NCBI GenBank assembly: GCA_011523425.1
Contig: WTGU01000029.1
Coordinates: 20,575-84,574, forward strand
Source of the DNA: Alphaproteobacteria bacterium
Lineage (GTDB): Bacteria; Pseudomonadota; Alphaproteobacteria; UBA828
DNA: 64,000 nucleotides
Direction of reading: 5' to 3'
Below, piece after piece: positions 54,288 to 62,314 of the stretch; position 1 is the stretch's first letter; each line of letters starts with the position of its first letter. A model generated the notes under the pieces. That model was not told the origin of the DNA, did not search any database, and worked only from the letters and a program-made list of their open reading frames with translations. Made by a program: the position numbers and the translations under genes.

Positions 54288-56308
54288 TCCTCGTCTTTCA
54301 GGAACAGCGCGCCTGCGGCGGCCACGGATGCGCTTGTCACGGTGTGCTTCGGTGATACGGCGGCCTTACTGGTTTTGTCTGCCGCCTTCGCCGCTCGTCC
54401 GGCCTGCGTGAGTGCCGGTGTCCGATGCGCCTTGCCCTGGTTTGGCAGGGCGACGACGCGGCCAGCCTCGATCCCGGCACGGGCAAGAACCTGGTCCATC
54501 GTGTCGCCGGGCTTCTGGCGCTTCACGAGATCGCGTGCCCGCTTCCGCGCCGCCGTGCGGCTGGCCCTGTAGCTCTCCGTCATGCGGGCGGCGATGGCCG
54601 CGCGATCCGCGCCGGTCCGGCCCGGATCCTCGGCCACGCAAACGAAGGTGCCGTCCTCTCGGTATACGAATATGCGGTCAGGGTCGGCGGCATCACTGCG
54701 GATTCTCACGCGCTCGCCTACCAGAGGCCCGAGCTCGCCCGCGATGTAGTCGGCGTTGTCGAGGCGGATGCCGGCCTTGCGGACCGTACGCCAGCCCCCG
54801 CCTGCCGGCTCCGCCAGCAGAGCGTCCAGCGCGCGCTCGTCGTGGACCCGGCGCACCGGGTGTGCCCACGAGGCCCGGCGGGCAAAGGGGGAAACCCCGC
54901 CGAGGCCGCCATGAGGCCGGCGGCCATAGACCGCGTCGCACCAGGCGTCGCAGCGCTCCTGCAGCTCTTCTGCAGTGAGTTCTGCACCAAAGGTGGCAGC
55001 GTCATCCTCGCTTTCTCGATTCCGCGCGCGTCCCGCGCGACGCCTGTCAAAGAAACTCTTGCGCGCGCGAAGGGCCTGCGCCTGAGCGACGTCATGCCCG
55101 GTGAAGCCCGGTAGGGTGGCGAACAAGTCGCGCGTCAGGGTGCCGAGGAAACGCTCGACGAAGGGTTTTGCTTCGGGCGTATAGGGTGGAGAGCGACGGT
55201 GCTCGATCTCAAGGTCCGTCAGGACGCCCAGAACATGGCGTGAGGTGTAGTCCTTGCCCTCATCGGTGCGTACCGCCTCCGGCACGCCCCACTCCAGGAT
55301 GCAGCGGCGCAGTAATGCTGCGATCGCCGTGGCCCGGCTGGTGGGTACGACCAGCACCCGTGCCTGCCGGCTCCAGACGTCGATCGCGGCAACGATGGCG
55401 TAGCGCTTGCCATCGGCGCAGATCACATCGGCCGGCGTGCTGTCCAGCTCCCACAGGTGATTGAGACGCAGGACAGAGGCGGCTGCATCGCCGCCGGCCG
55501 GCCTGTGACGTGAGCGGTCGAGGTCGGGATTGGTGACGGCGAGCAGGTCTCGTGCGTTCTCTCTCCGCCAGCGGCGAAGCCATGCGCGGACGGTCTGGAC
55601 CTTCGGTGCCCGCCCGTGCCTTGCGAGCAACGTACGGTGCGCGTGCACGGCGGTCAGGTGACCGCCAAGGCCGAAGAGGAGGGCCTCCAGCGTCTCGCGC
55701 ATCTCGGCATCGACCAGGGAAGGCCGGCCAGGGCGTCTGGCATCGAGGAGCGCGGCGGCGCGGGCGCCTCTGGGCAGACCCCGCACCTTGCGGCGCCAGC
55801 GGCCGAGAACGCCGCGGGCAATGCCGGCCTCCTTCGCCGCCACTGCATCGGCCTTGCAGCGCGGCACACCGAGCGCGATCAGGTCCTCGGCACGACGGAC
55901 GGCGGCGAGCCTCCCGCGGGCCTTGGCGCGCTGATCCTCACTGGCGAGCTCCCACGCCGCTACATCTGCCAGGAGCATGCCCGTCTCGGCGTCATAGAAG
56001 GCGCGGGCTTGCGGATCGTAGACAGCACGCTCGCACTCGCCGGGCGGGGCTGTCGCGCCGGAGGCGCGCGGAATAGGAGAACCGGCAGAGCGGGGCCCTT
56101 GCACGGGTGTTGAATCATGGGTGCCGCTCGGACTGTGCAAGGGCCTTGCAACAGAGAGGCGGGGCGAGTGTGCGGGGGCTCCTTCGCCTTCATTCGGACC
56201 CCGTGCAGAAGGATGATTGCCCGGAACGGGCGCGGAAGGATGTTCAGGTGGTTTGTGGGCGGAAGAATGGTCCGGCGCGATCTGAGGGTAGAATCGAGCA
56301 GCAGTCAT
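54284..56308 (-). CDS. MuA-like DDE transposase
   Basis: 674 residues. The RNase H-like core has the first aspartate in LWELDSTPADVICADGK, the second in VRTDEGKDYTSRHV and the glutamate in PEAKPFVERFLGTLTR. A beta-barrel and helical part follow, with a basic C-terminal tail. N-terminal to the core are helix-turn-helix segments (GIARGVLGRWRRKVRG). The first 90 residues are low-complexity and rich in Pro, Ser and His. Its ATG overlaps the stop of a small upstream gene (ATGA). Confidence 0.88.
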   Translation of the reverse strand: MTAARFYPQIAPDHSSAHKPPEHPSAPVPGNHPSARGPNEGEGAPAHSPRLSVARPLHSPSGTHDSTPVQGPRSAGSPIPRASGATAPPGECERAVYDPQARAFYDAETGMLLADVAAWELASEDQRAKARGRLAAVRRAEDLIALGVPRCKADAVAAKEAGIARGVLGRWRRKVRGLPRGARAAALLDARRPGRPSLVDAEMRETLEALLFGLGGHLTAVHAHRTLLARHGRAPKVQTVRAWLRRWRRENARDLLAVTNPDLDRSRHRPAGGDAAASVLRLNHLWELDSTPADVICADGKRYAIVAAIDVWSRQARVLVVPTSRATAIAALLRRCILEWGVPEAVRTDEGKDYTSRHVLGVLTDLEIEHRRSPPYTPEAKPFVERFLGTLTRDLFATLPGFTGHDVAQAQALRARKSFFDRRRAGRARNRESEDDAATFGAELTAEELQERCDAWCDAVYGRRPHGGLGGVSPFARRASWAHPVRRVHDERALDALLAEPAGGGWRTVRKAGIRLDNADYIAGELGPLVGERVRIRSDAADPDRIFVYREDGTFVCVAEDPGRTGADRAAIAARMTESYRASRTAARKRARDLVKRQKPGDTMDQVLARAGIEAGRVVALPNQGKAHRTPALTQAGRAAKAADKTSKAAVSPKHTVTSASVAAAGALFLKDEE

Positions 56309-56514
56309 GCCGACTCGCGCAGCTCCGGTGCGATTGTAGGCATGCTGGTCTCCGGTACGGCCCCCGCCAGCCAGCTCCGGAAGCTGCCCGAGCCGACGGC
56401 ATGAGTGGAGACCGCGCGCCGCTTAAGGCCAGGGGTCTTGTCGTAGGGGCACATCAAGCTCGTCTTCAGGTCGCAGCTCATCACGACGCTTCCACGAACG
56501 TTGCAGGTCGTCAT
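56305..56514 (-). CDS. small gene upstream of MuA-like transposase
   Basis: 69 residues; the stop overlaps the transposase ATG as ATGA. It contains LMCPYDKTPGLKRRAVS and FRSWLAGAVPETSMP, possibly a small DNA-binding or regulatory protein. Two cysteines are present. The coding call rests mainly on the overlap. Confidence 0.45.
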   Translation of the reverse strand: MTTCNVRGSVVMSCDLKTSLMCPYDKTPGLKRRAVSTHAVGSGSFRSWLAGAVPETSMPTIAPELRESA

Positions 56515-56820
56515 CGACTACAGGACTTCGGGGTGGGTTGCGACATCTTTCATGCTCCCATGCGCAAGAAAGGATTCGTCGGAAGGCGTGGAAGCGATCC
56601 GTAGGGCGCAGCACAAGCGAAGGCTCACGCCCTTCTGCGCTGTCATGGATAGCCGCAGCCCCGCCCAAGCGAGCAGCCGCCTGCACCAAGTTCGCCGAAT
56701 CGACGCCCCAGCCGCAGCAAAATCGGTCGACATCGCCCAGTCGGCCGGCGGACCCAGCGGCCAGTTTTACGGGCGGCTCTCCAATGGCGATCAGATCAGG
56801 TAAGCAGCCGATCCGCCCGG
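56515..56820. other. 306-bp gap between transposition module and sugar locus
   Basis: No convincing gene on either strand. It presumably holds the right end of the MuA/MuB module and a downstream region for the binding-protein gene. I see no clear inverted repeat matching the left side of the module. Confidence 0.35.
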
Positions 56821-57837
56821 TCAACGCCCCCGGCTCGCTCGTCGAAGCGCCGGCGGTGCGGGGGCATGCCATATGACCTGGTAGGCCTCGATGACGTTTG
56901 GTGCCGTCACCGCCAATCCGGGCAGGGCGACCCAGGACGGCGGCCGCGCCCCGGTCAGCGACATAATGGTGGCCTCGGCGATGGCGGAGCCTTGGTCGTA
57001 GGGTCGCTGTGCGCCGATGCCCTTGATCAGTCCGCCCTTCGCCATTTCGATCGCGGCGTCGTTGCCCAGGTCGATGGTCGTGATTGGCACCTTGAGCCCC
57101 TTGCTCCGCAGCGTCGTCAGCGCGCGGATCGCCGGCTCGTCCCACACTGCGAAGAGGCCGTGCAGGTGGGGCGTCGAGTCGAGGATCCCTGAGATCGCAC
57201 CCTCGACACCGTCCAGGTCGGCGAACTCCGCACGCACGAGGTGCACGTCCGCTCGCTCGCTGTCCATCCAGCGTCGAAAGGCGATTTCCCGCTCGTTAGT
57301 CGCGAAGAAATCGACGCCGTAGGCGAGGACCCCGACGATTCCACCGGGCGGGGTGTAGTCGGAGAGAACCTTCGCCGCGATCTGACCGAGGCCGAAATTG
57401 TCCGCCGACACCACGGTGACATAGTCGGTGCCGGGCAGGAGCCCGACCGGCGCATTATCCATCAACAGGAGTCTGATGCCGGCGTGCGACACCTTCCGAT
57501 GCGCTTCGGCCACGGCGGTGTTGCCGATGGGGATGCTGATGACCGCGTCCGGCGCCACCTCGATGAGGCGATCGAGCGCGCCAACCTGAGCGTCGATGCT
57601 GAACTGACAATCGATCACATCGACGACCACCGCGGAATAGTGGCCGAGCGTGGTGACGATGCCGGCAAGCTGCTGCTTGGACCAGTCGCTCTCGGTCGTA
57701 TGGAGAACGACGGCGGCGGTGAAACGCCGCGCACGCGCGGCGTGCTGGTCCTCTTCGCGAAGAGCCAGCCGCTCCGGCGGGGCCGCGATCTCGCCATGCG
57801 GTCCCAAACCCCAGATGGTCGTCGGTCTAGACTGCAT
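56821..57837 (-). CDS. sugar-binding (periplasmic-type) protein lacking a signal peptide
   Basis: 338 residues of the Peripla_BP_4/RbsB fold: FTAAVVLHTTESDWSKQQLAG, PDAVISIPIGNTAVAEAHR, ADNFGLGQIAAKVL and ITTIDLGNDAAIEMAKGGL. The N-terminus (MQSRPTTIWGLGPHGEIA) has no hydrophobic signal or lipobox, so the product may be cytoplasmic. It lies 104 bp downstream of the ROK regulator, same strand. It could be a sugar sensor, or a binding protein exported by another route. Confidence 0.75.
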   Translation of the reverse strand: MQSRPTTIWGLGPHGEIAAPPERLALREEDQHAARARRFTAAVVLHTTESDWSKQQLAGIVTTLGHYSAVVVDVIDCQFSIDAQVGALDRLIEVAPDAVISIPIGNTAVAEAHRKVSHAGIRLLLMDNAPVGLLPGTDYVTVVSADNFGLGQIAAKVLSDYTPPGGIVGVLAYGVDFFATNEREIAFRRWMDSERADVHLVRAEFADLDGVEGAISGILDSTPHLHGLFAVWDEPAIRALTTLRSKGLKVPITTIDLGNDAAIEMAKGGLIKGIGAQRPYDQGSAIAEATIMSLTGARPPSWVALPGLAVTAPNVIEAYQVIWHAPAPPALRRASRGR

Positions 57838-57941
57838 CGGCCGTCCCGCAACGACAGCGCCCCGCCACTATTGCACCGCAGGGGGGGGCGAGGCCAGCGG
57901 GGCGCAGCTGCGCATTTCGGACCCTACCTGGTTGAAGACAT

Positions 57942-59351
57942 CTAGCTGCCGGTGTTGGCCGCGGGTCTCGGCTCGATGCTCGGCGTCTGATGGCCGGCAT
58001 CGGTTGCCTCCAGCAGGCGCTCGGCCCGGGCCAGCGCCTTCTCAAGGTCGGGGTGGGCGAGCGGTGAGCCGGCGGCGATCCAACCGCGCAGCACGTCAAG
58101 CTCGAACAGCTTGTCCGCCGCCACGAGTGCCGCTCCGACAAGACCGGCCGATCGCCCGAGTTCCGACCGCACAATTTGGAGGTCTCGGGTCACCAGTGGG
58201 TGGGAGTGCCGGTACACCGTCTCCCGGACCGAGGCGAGGAGGATATCGCCGGACTGCGCGATCGTGCCCGTCAGAACCACGAGCGACGGATTCAACGTGT
58301 TCACGAGGCCCGCGATTGCGCCCCCCATCAAGCGACCGCAGCGCGCGAGCAGGTCAGCGCTGAAGGAATCCCCCTGTTGGGCCGCGATCAAGACATCGGT
58401 GGCGGTGAGCCTACCGTTCTCGTCTAGCGCCAGAGCGAGATCGTCGCTGCTTCCCTCGCGCGCGGCGCGGAGGCCCTCGGCTGCAATGGCGCTCGCCCCC
58501 GCCTGGGCTTCGAGACAACCGGTGTTCCCGCAGGTGCAAAGCGCCGTGCTCTTCTCCGCGGTGGCGATGTGGCCGATCATGCCCGCTACCCCTTGGGCGC
58601 CCGCATGGGGCTGCCCGTTGGAGATCACCCCCGCTTTGATCTCCCGGCCGATATCAATCACCAGAAGATCCTTGGCACCCTTACCGCCACCGGCCCGGAA
58701 CTCGCCGAGGGCCGTCATCTGAATGCGGCTCCGCAGGCAGACGCTCGCCCGGTAACGGACCATGAGGCGTTCCACGAACGGGTAGTTTTTCCAGGCAGGC
58801 ACGTTCGTCAGGCCGGGAGCGCCGAAGACGCTGCCGGGCGTTTCCTCGACCGGTCCCGGCACCGCGATCGCAATCGACCAGACGTCCTCGCTCCCGCACT
58901 TGAGTTGCTCCAGTGCCCAGTCGAACAGAGTTGTGAGGCGCCGCTCGATCTCGGCAGGTTCGAGATCGCGCTCGGTGGCCTCGTGATGCTCGAAGAGAAG
59001 GCGGCCGGACAGATCCGCAACGCCGATGCCAAGGGTCGACTGGCCGAACACGGCGACCGGGACGAGTCCGGCCTCCCGCCTGAATCGGAGCAACCGCGGC
59101 GCCCTGCCGCCAGAGGTCGGGCCGAGCCCGCCTTCCTCGATGAGGCCGAGATCAAGTAGCGTTGTCAGACGTTCGGCGACCGCAGCGCGGCCCAAGCCGG
59201 CGTGCCGCTCGATGTCGTGGCGCGTGCACGCGTCCCTGGATCTGAGGAGCCCCACGATCGATGCCAGACCGTGCCACGCTGGATCGGCGCGACGCGTCTG
59301 CCGCCTGGTGTTTCCACGGCTTACGGGCAATTCCTTCGTGGCTTCCTGCAT
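57942..59351 (-). CDS. ROK-family transcription regulator
   Basis: 469 residues. A winged-helix domain (CTRHDIERHAGLGRAAVAERL) is followed by a ROK kinase-like domain with VFGQSTLGIGVADLSG, DIGREIKAGVISNGQPH and the zinc-ligand cluster CTCGNTGCLEA. These resemble NagC/Mlc/XylR repressors that sense sugars. It is divergent from the sugar catabolism genes and likely controls them through the palindrome in the shared region. Confidence 0.9.
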   Translation of the reverse strand: MQEATKELPVSRGNTRRQTRRADPAWHGLASIVGLLRSRDACTRHDIERHAGLGRAAVAERLTTLLDLGLIEEGGLGPTSGGRAPRLLRFRREAGLVPVAVFGQSTLGIGVADLSGRLLFEHHEATERDLEPAEIERRLTTLFDWALEQLKCGSEDVWSIAIAVPGPVEETPGSVFGAPGLTNVPAWKNYPFVERLMVRYRASVCLRSRIQMTALGEFRAGGGKGAKDLLVIDIGREIKAGVISNGQPHAGAQGVAGMIGHIATAEKSTALCTCGNTGCLEAQAGASAIAAEGLRAAREGSSDDLALALDENGRLTATDVLIAAQQGDSFSADLLARCGRLMGGAIAGLVNTLNPSLVVLTGTIAQSGDILLASVRETVYRHSHPLVTRDLQIVRSELGRSAGLVGAALVAADKLFELDVLRGWIAAGSPLAHPDLEKALARAERLLEATDAGHQTPSIEPRPAANTGS

Positions 59352-59369
59352 CGCGCTGATCGCCTCGCT

Positions 59370-59413
59370 GTTCTGTCAGAATTCAACATAAGGCTATTTT
59401 GAGACGACAGAAC
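59370..59413. promoter_or_regulatory. palindrome in ROK divergent promoter region
   Basis: A perfect 8-bp inverted repeat GTTCTGTC (59370-59377) / GACAGAAC (59406-59413) with a 28-bp A/T-rich centre. It lies 19 bp upstream of the ROK start codon. The location and symmetry suggest an operator for the ROK protein. Confidence 0.5.
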
Positions 59414-59565
59414 ACGGTCTTGAGTCAACATATAAATGGCCATACGCGCAAGTGCCAGCGGAAAGGCACATCTTTTGCCGGATTTCAGTTGCCATGAGCT
59501 TGAGGAAGTGCCTAACCTTCGATGGTCATCGCTGTGCGACAGAGTGATCGAAGGGGAGATGCACC

Positions 59566-60099
59566 GTGAATGAGCTTGTCTGGCGCAGTGCGGCTGCGTC
59601 CGCTCCCCTCTCGCCGTATGTTGCAGCTACCGTATCGATCGGTCTCGCCGAAGCTCCTGCCGCCAAGACTTGCGCGGCCATCCTCGTATCCGACGGCATC
59701 GTAGGGCCCAGCTAGGCAGGAGACCTGACTACAGATCCCGCGCTGGCGTGGCTGACCGACGAAGACTCTGCTGCCGCTAAGGAGAAGAATTACAAGATTG
59801 GGATCAAGATGCAGACCATGAACATCGATTGGTCGTCCGAAAGTCAGGGGCTTGGCGCCGTTTACGCTCCGATCCCGAACAAGTACCTGTCCGAGGACGC
59901 CGAGGTCGGCATCATCACCTTCGGCATTTCCCCTTGCGTGACCGTTGAGCGCACCAAGGGCTTTAGGAACGTGCCGCTCCCGAACCCGAACGACGCCGAC
60001 AAGGTGGGCGAGAGCTTCTCGCCCGCCAATCCGAACATCGCCGGCCTCTTCAGCGAGTGGTGGGCGCCGGGCCTCAACGCCGCGAAAGGACGATCATGA
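59566..60099 (+). pseudogene. remnant of an ABC sugar-binding protein gene
   Basis: Read from GTG 59566 the frame has a signal-like hydrophobic start, then a TAG at 59713-59715, and continues in frame to 60099. The middle, FAWLTDE-like DPALAWLTDEDSAAAKEK then YKIGIKMQTMNIDWS, resembles the beginning of RbsB-type binding proteins, but the later part (VGIITFGISPCVTVERTKG) is not the expected domain. A stop plus an internal deletion is inferred. The second part could still be expressed from ATG 59809, but no function is assigned. Confidence 0.6.
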
Positions 60100-60929
60100 C
60101 CACCTGGAACAAGGCCTATCACGCCAATTGCTGGGGCGGCCTCGGCGGTGATGCGGTCGGCGTGACCTCGATCACTCAACTCACCTACCGCACCTTCGGC
60201 GACATCGAGCAGGCGATCCGCGAAATCGGCGCGCTGGGCTATCGCGGCTGCGAGATATTCGACGGCAACCTTCTCGACTATGAGGGCCGCCTCGGCGACC
60301 TGAGAGCGATCCTCGAGGCGAACGGGCTCCGACTGCTCGCCACCTATGCGGGCGCAAACTTCATCTTCGAGGAAATTCTCGAGGAGGAGCTGATCCGCAT
60401 TGAGCGGGGAGCAGCGGCGGCAGCCGAGTCCGGTGCCTCCTATCTGGTGGTCGGTGGCGGCGCCAAACGCGCAGGCGGAACCAAGCCGGACGATTTCAAG
60501 CGCCTCGGAGCGGGTCTCGAAAAGGTCGTCGCCATCGCCAGGAAGCACGGGCTGACAGCGCATTACCATCCGCACCTGACGACCATCACCGAAAACGCCG
60601 AGGAGGTGCGAGCCGCCCTGGCCGAGACCTCGATTGACCTCTGCCCGGATACCGCCCACCTCGCAGCCGCCGGCGCAGACGTTCCGGCGCTTATCCGGGA
60701 GCATCGGGACCGCATCTCCTACGTCCACCTGAAGGGATACCAGGCGGAACCCTTCGCCTTCACGCCGCTCGACGAGGGCAGCCTGGACATGGACGCGGTC
60801 ATCGAGGCGCTACGCGACATCGGCTATTCCGGCTGGGTCCTCGTGGAACTCGACAGCTGGCCGGATCCCGGGGAGGCCGCCGCCCGAAGCATGGCCTATC
60901 TGGAGCGTTCGGAGGCAGCCGGGGCCTGA
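60096..60929 (+). CDS. sugar-phosphate isomerase/epimerase family protein (IolE-like)
   Basis: 277 residues, xylose-isomerase-like TIM barrel. Features: GYRGCEIFDGN, LTAHYHPHLTTI, the metal-site DLCPDTAHLAAAGAD, YVHLKGYQAE and WVLVELDSWPDPGEAA. These residues fit IolE-type inosose dehydratases or 3-keto-sugar epimerases. GAAAGGA precedes ATG 60096. It pairs with the dehydrogenase downstream, a common combination for inositol or sugar oxidation. Confidence 0.87.
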   Translation: MTTWNKAYHANCWGGLGGDAVGVTSITQLTYRTFGDIEQAIREIGALGYRGCEIFDGNLLDYEGRLGDLRAILEANGLRLLATYAGANFIFEEILEEELIRIERGAAAAAESGASYLVVGGGAKRAGGTKPDDFKRLGAGLEKVVAIARKHGLTAHYHPHLTTITENAEEVRAALAETSIDLCPDTAHLAAAGADVPALIREHRDRISYVHLKGYQAEPFAFTPLDEGSLDMDAVIEALRDIGYSGWVLVELDSWPDPGEAAARSMAYLERSEAAGA

Positions 60930-60994
60930 CGCGAGAGGGTGGTGCACACAGGCACTGAAACGGTGACCCGGCTTCCAGCGAACGGTTGGACAAA

Positions 60995-62161
60995 ATGACT
61001 AGGACGCTCAATATCGCCATGATCGGCGGCGGATTCATGGGCAAGGCGCACGCGATGGCGTATGCCACCATGCCCATGTTCTTCTGGCCCGCGCCTGCCC
61101 TGCCCTGCAGGAAGGTCTTGGCCGACGTTTCGGAGGACCTTGCCGCAGAAGGTGCCATCCGCTTCGGCTTCCAGGAATCGACCGCAGACTGGAGGGAAGC
61201 CGTCACCCGCGACGATATCGATGCGGTCGACATCGTTACGCCGAACGACAGTCACGCGGAAATCGCCATTGCGGCGCTCGGTGCGGGCAAGCACGTGCTG
61301 TGCGAGAAGCCGCTCGCCCGTTCCGGCGCCGAGGCCAAGACCATGCTCGACGCGGCCCGCAAAGCGGGGACGGTGACCATGGTGGCCTTCAACTACCGCC
61401 GCACACCGGCCGTCGCGCTCGCCAAGAAGTACATCGAGGAGGGCCGCATCGGCAGAATCCTCAACTTCCGCGGCACCTATCTGCAGGACTGGTCGGCCGA
61501 TCCCAACGGCCCTCTCTCATGGCGTTTCCAGAAAGAGATCGCGGGCGCCGGCACGGTCGGCGACATCGGTACGCATGTCCTCGATTTCGCACGCTACTTG
61601 GCCGGCGAAATCACCGCCGTCAACGCCATGGTCCACACCTATATTGCAGAGCGTCCGCTCCAGTCCGGCGGGCTGGACAAGCTGGGCGCGTCCGACAAGT
61701 GCGGCGGCGGGGCGCGCGGGGCGGTCGACGTCGACGACGAGATGGTCGCGCTGCTACGCTTCGAGAACGGCGCGGTCGGCTCGATCGAGGCGACACGCAA
61801 CGCCTATGGACGCAACAATTTCCTGACCTTCGAGGTGCATGGCAGCGAAGGCTCCATTGCGTTCAATTATGAGCGGCTCGACGAGCTGCAGGTCATGTTC
61901 GCGGACGATCCGGCGGACGCGCGCGGTTTTCGCACGGTCTACACGGGCCCTGCCCATCCAAATGGCGAGGCGCTTTGGCCCATACCCGGTCTCGGCATCG
62001 GCTATGGCGAGACCAAGATCATCGAGTGCCACGATTTCCTCTCCGCCATCGTGACCGGCGGGGAGGCAGAGCCCGACTTCGAGGACGGCTGGCGCATTTC
62101 CGCGATCGCTGACGGGATACTCGAATCCGGTGAAACGAACCGCTGGGTAACGCTCGGCTGA
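60995..62161 (+). CDS. Gfo/Idh/MocA family oxidoreductase
   Basis: 388 residues. The NAD(P)-binding N-terminus is IAMIGGGFMGKAHAMAY. The signature EKPLARSGAEAK follows HVLCEKP, and catalytic-domain segments AGAGTVGDIGTHVLDFARYL and GSIEATRNAYGRNN are typical of sugar or inositol dehydrogenases. Start ATG 60995 is preferred over TTG 60986. The stop is followed by the TGATG start of a short permease remnant. Confidence 0.92.
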   Translation: MTRTLNIAMIGGGFMGKAHAMAYATMPMFFWPAPALPCRKVLADVSEDLAAEGAIRFGFQESTADWREAVTRDDIDAVDIVTPNDSHAEIAIAALGAGKHVLCEKPLARSGAEAKTMLDAARKAGTVTMVAFNYRRTPAVALAKKYIEEGRIGRILNFRGTYLQDWSADPNGPLSWRFQKEIAGAGTVGDIGTHVLDFARYLAGEITAVNAMVHTYIAERPLQSGGLDKLGASDKCGGGARGAVDVDDEMVALLRFENGAVGSIEATRNAYGRNNFLTFEVHGSEGSIAFNYERLDELQVMFADDPADARGFRTVYTGPAHPNGEALWPIPGLGIGYGETKIIECHDFLSAIVTGGEAEPDFEDGWRISAIADGILESGETNRWVTLG

Positions 62162-62283
62162 TGAGCGACACAGATACGGAACCGACTAGCACTCTAGCGA
62201 TCCAACACGCTTGGCAGACGATGATCGCGTCGGGCGACCTGGTCGTCTGGTTCGCCATCGCCCTCGGCCGAAGGCGCGTCCGG
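62161..62283 (+). pseudogene. truncated ABC permease N-terminal remnant
   Basis: A 40-codon frame beginning with an ATG that overlaps the dehydrogenase stop (TGATG). It encodes IQHAWQTMIASGDLVVWFAIALG and then stops. It resembles the first 35 residues of the permease starting at 63883 (HMTTEAIDIIRRRVL and MIYIAFVVLIIVF), so it is likely the residue of a deleted permease. Independent function is unlikely. Confidence 0.5.
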
Positions 62284-62314
62284 TGAGCAGGCAAGATATC
62301 CCAAGGCGATTGTG

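Larger units (their letters stand above)
52964..56514. mobile_element. separate MuA/MuB-type transposition module
   Basis: Four leftward genes with coupled junctions: a 69-residue small gene, a MuA-like DDE transposase, a 72-residue small gene and a MuB-like ATPase. No capsid or regulatory phage genes accompany them. It lies about 12.7 kb right of the Mor-like gene, across host genes. Ends were not identified; a direct repeat of ATAGATGGAC at 52849-52868 lies beyond the MuB end. Confidence 0.65.

Noticed and set aside
56501..56803. Rightward 100-codon frame in the gap left of the sugar-binding protein gene
   Set aside because: No ribosome site and composition like antisense sequence; overlaps other equally weak frames.
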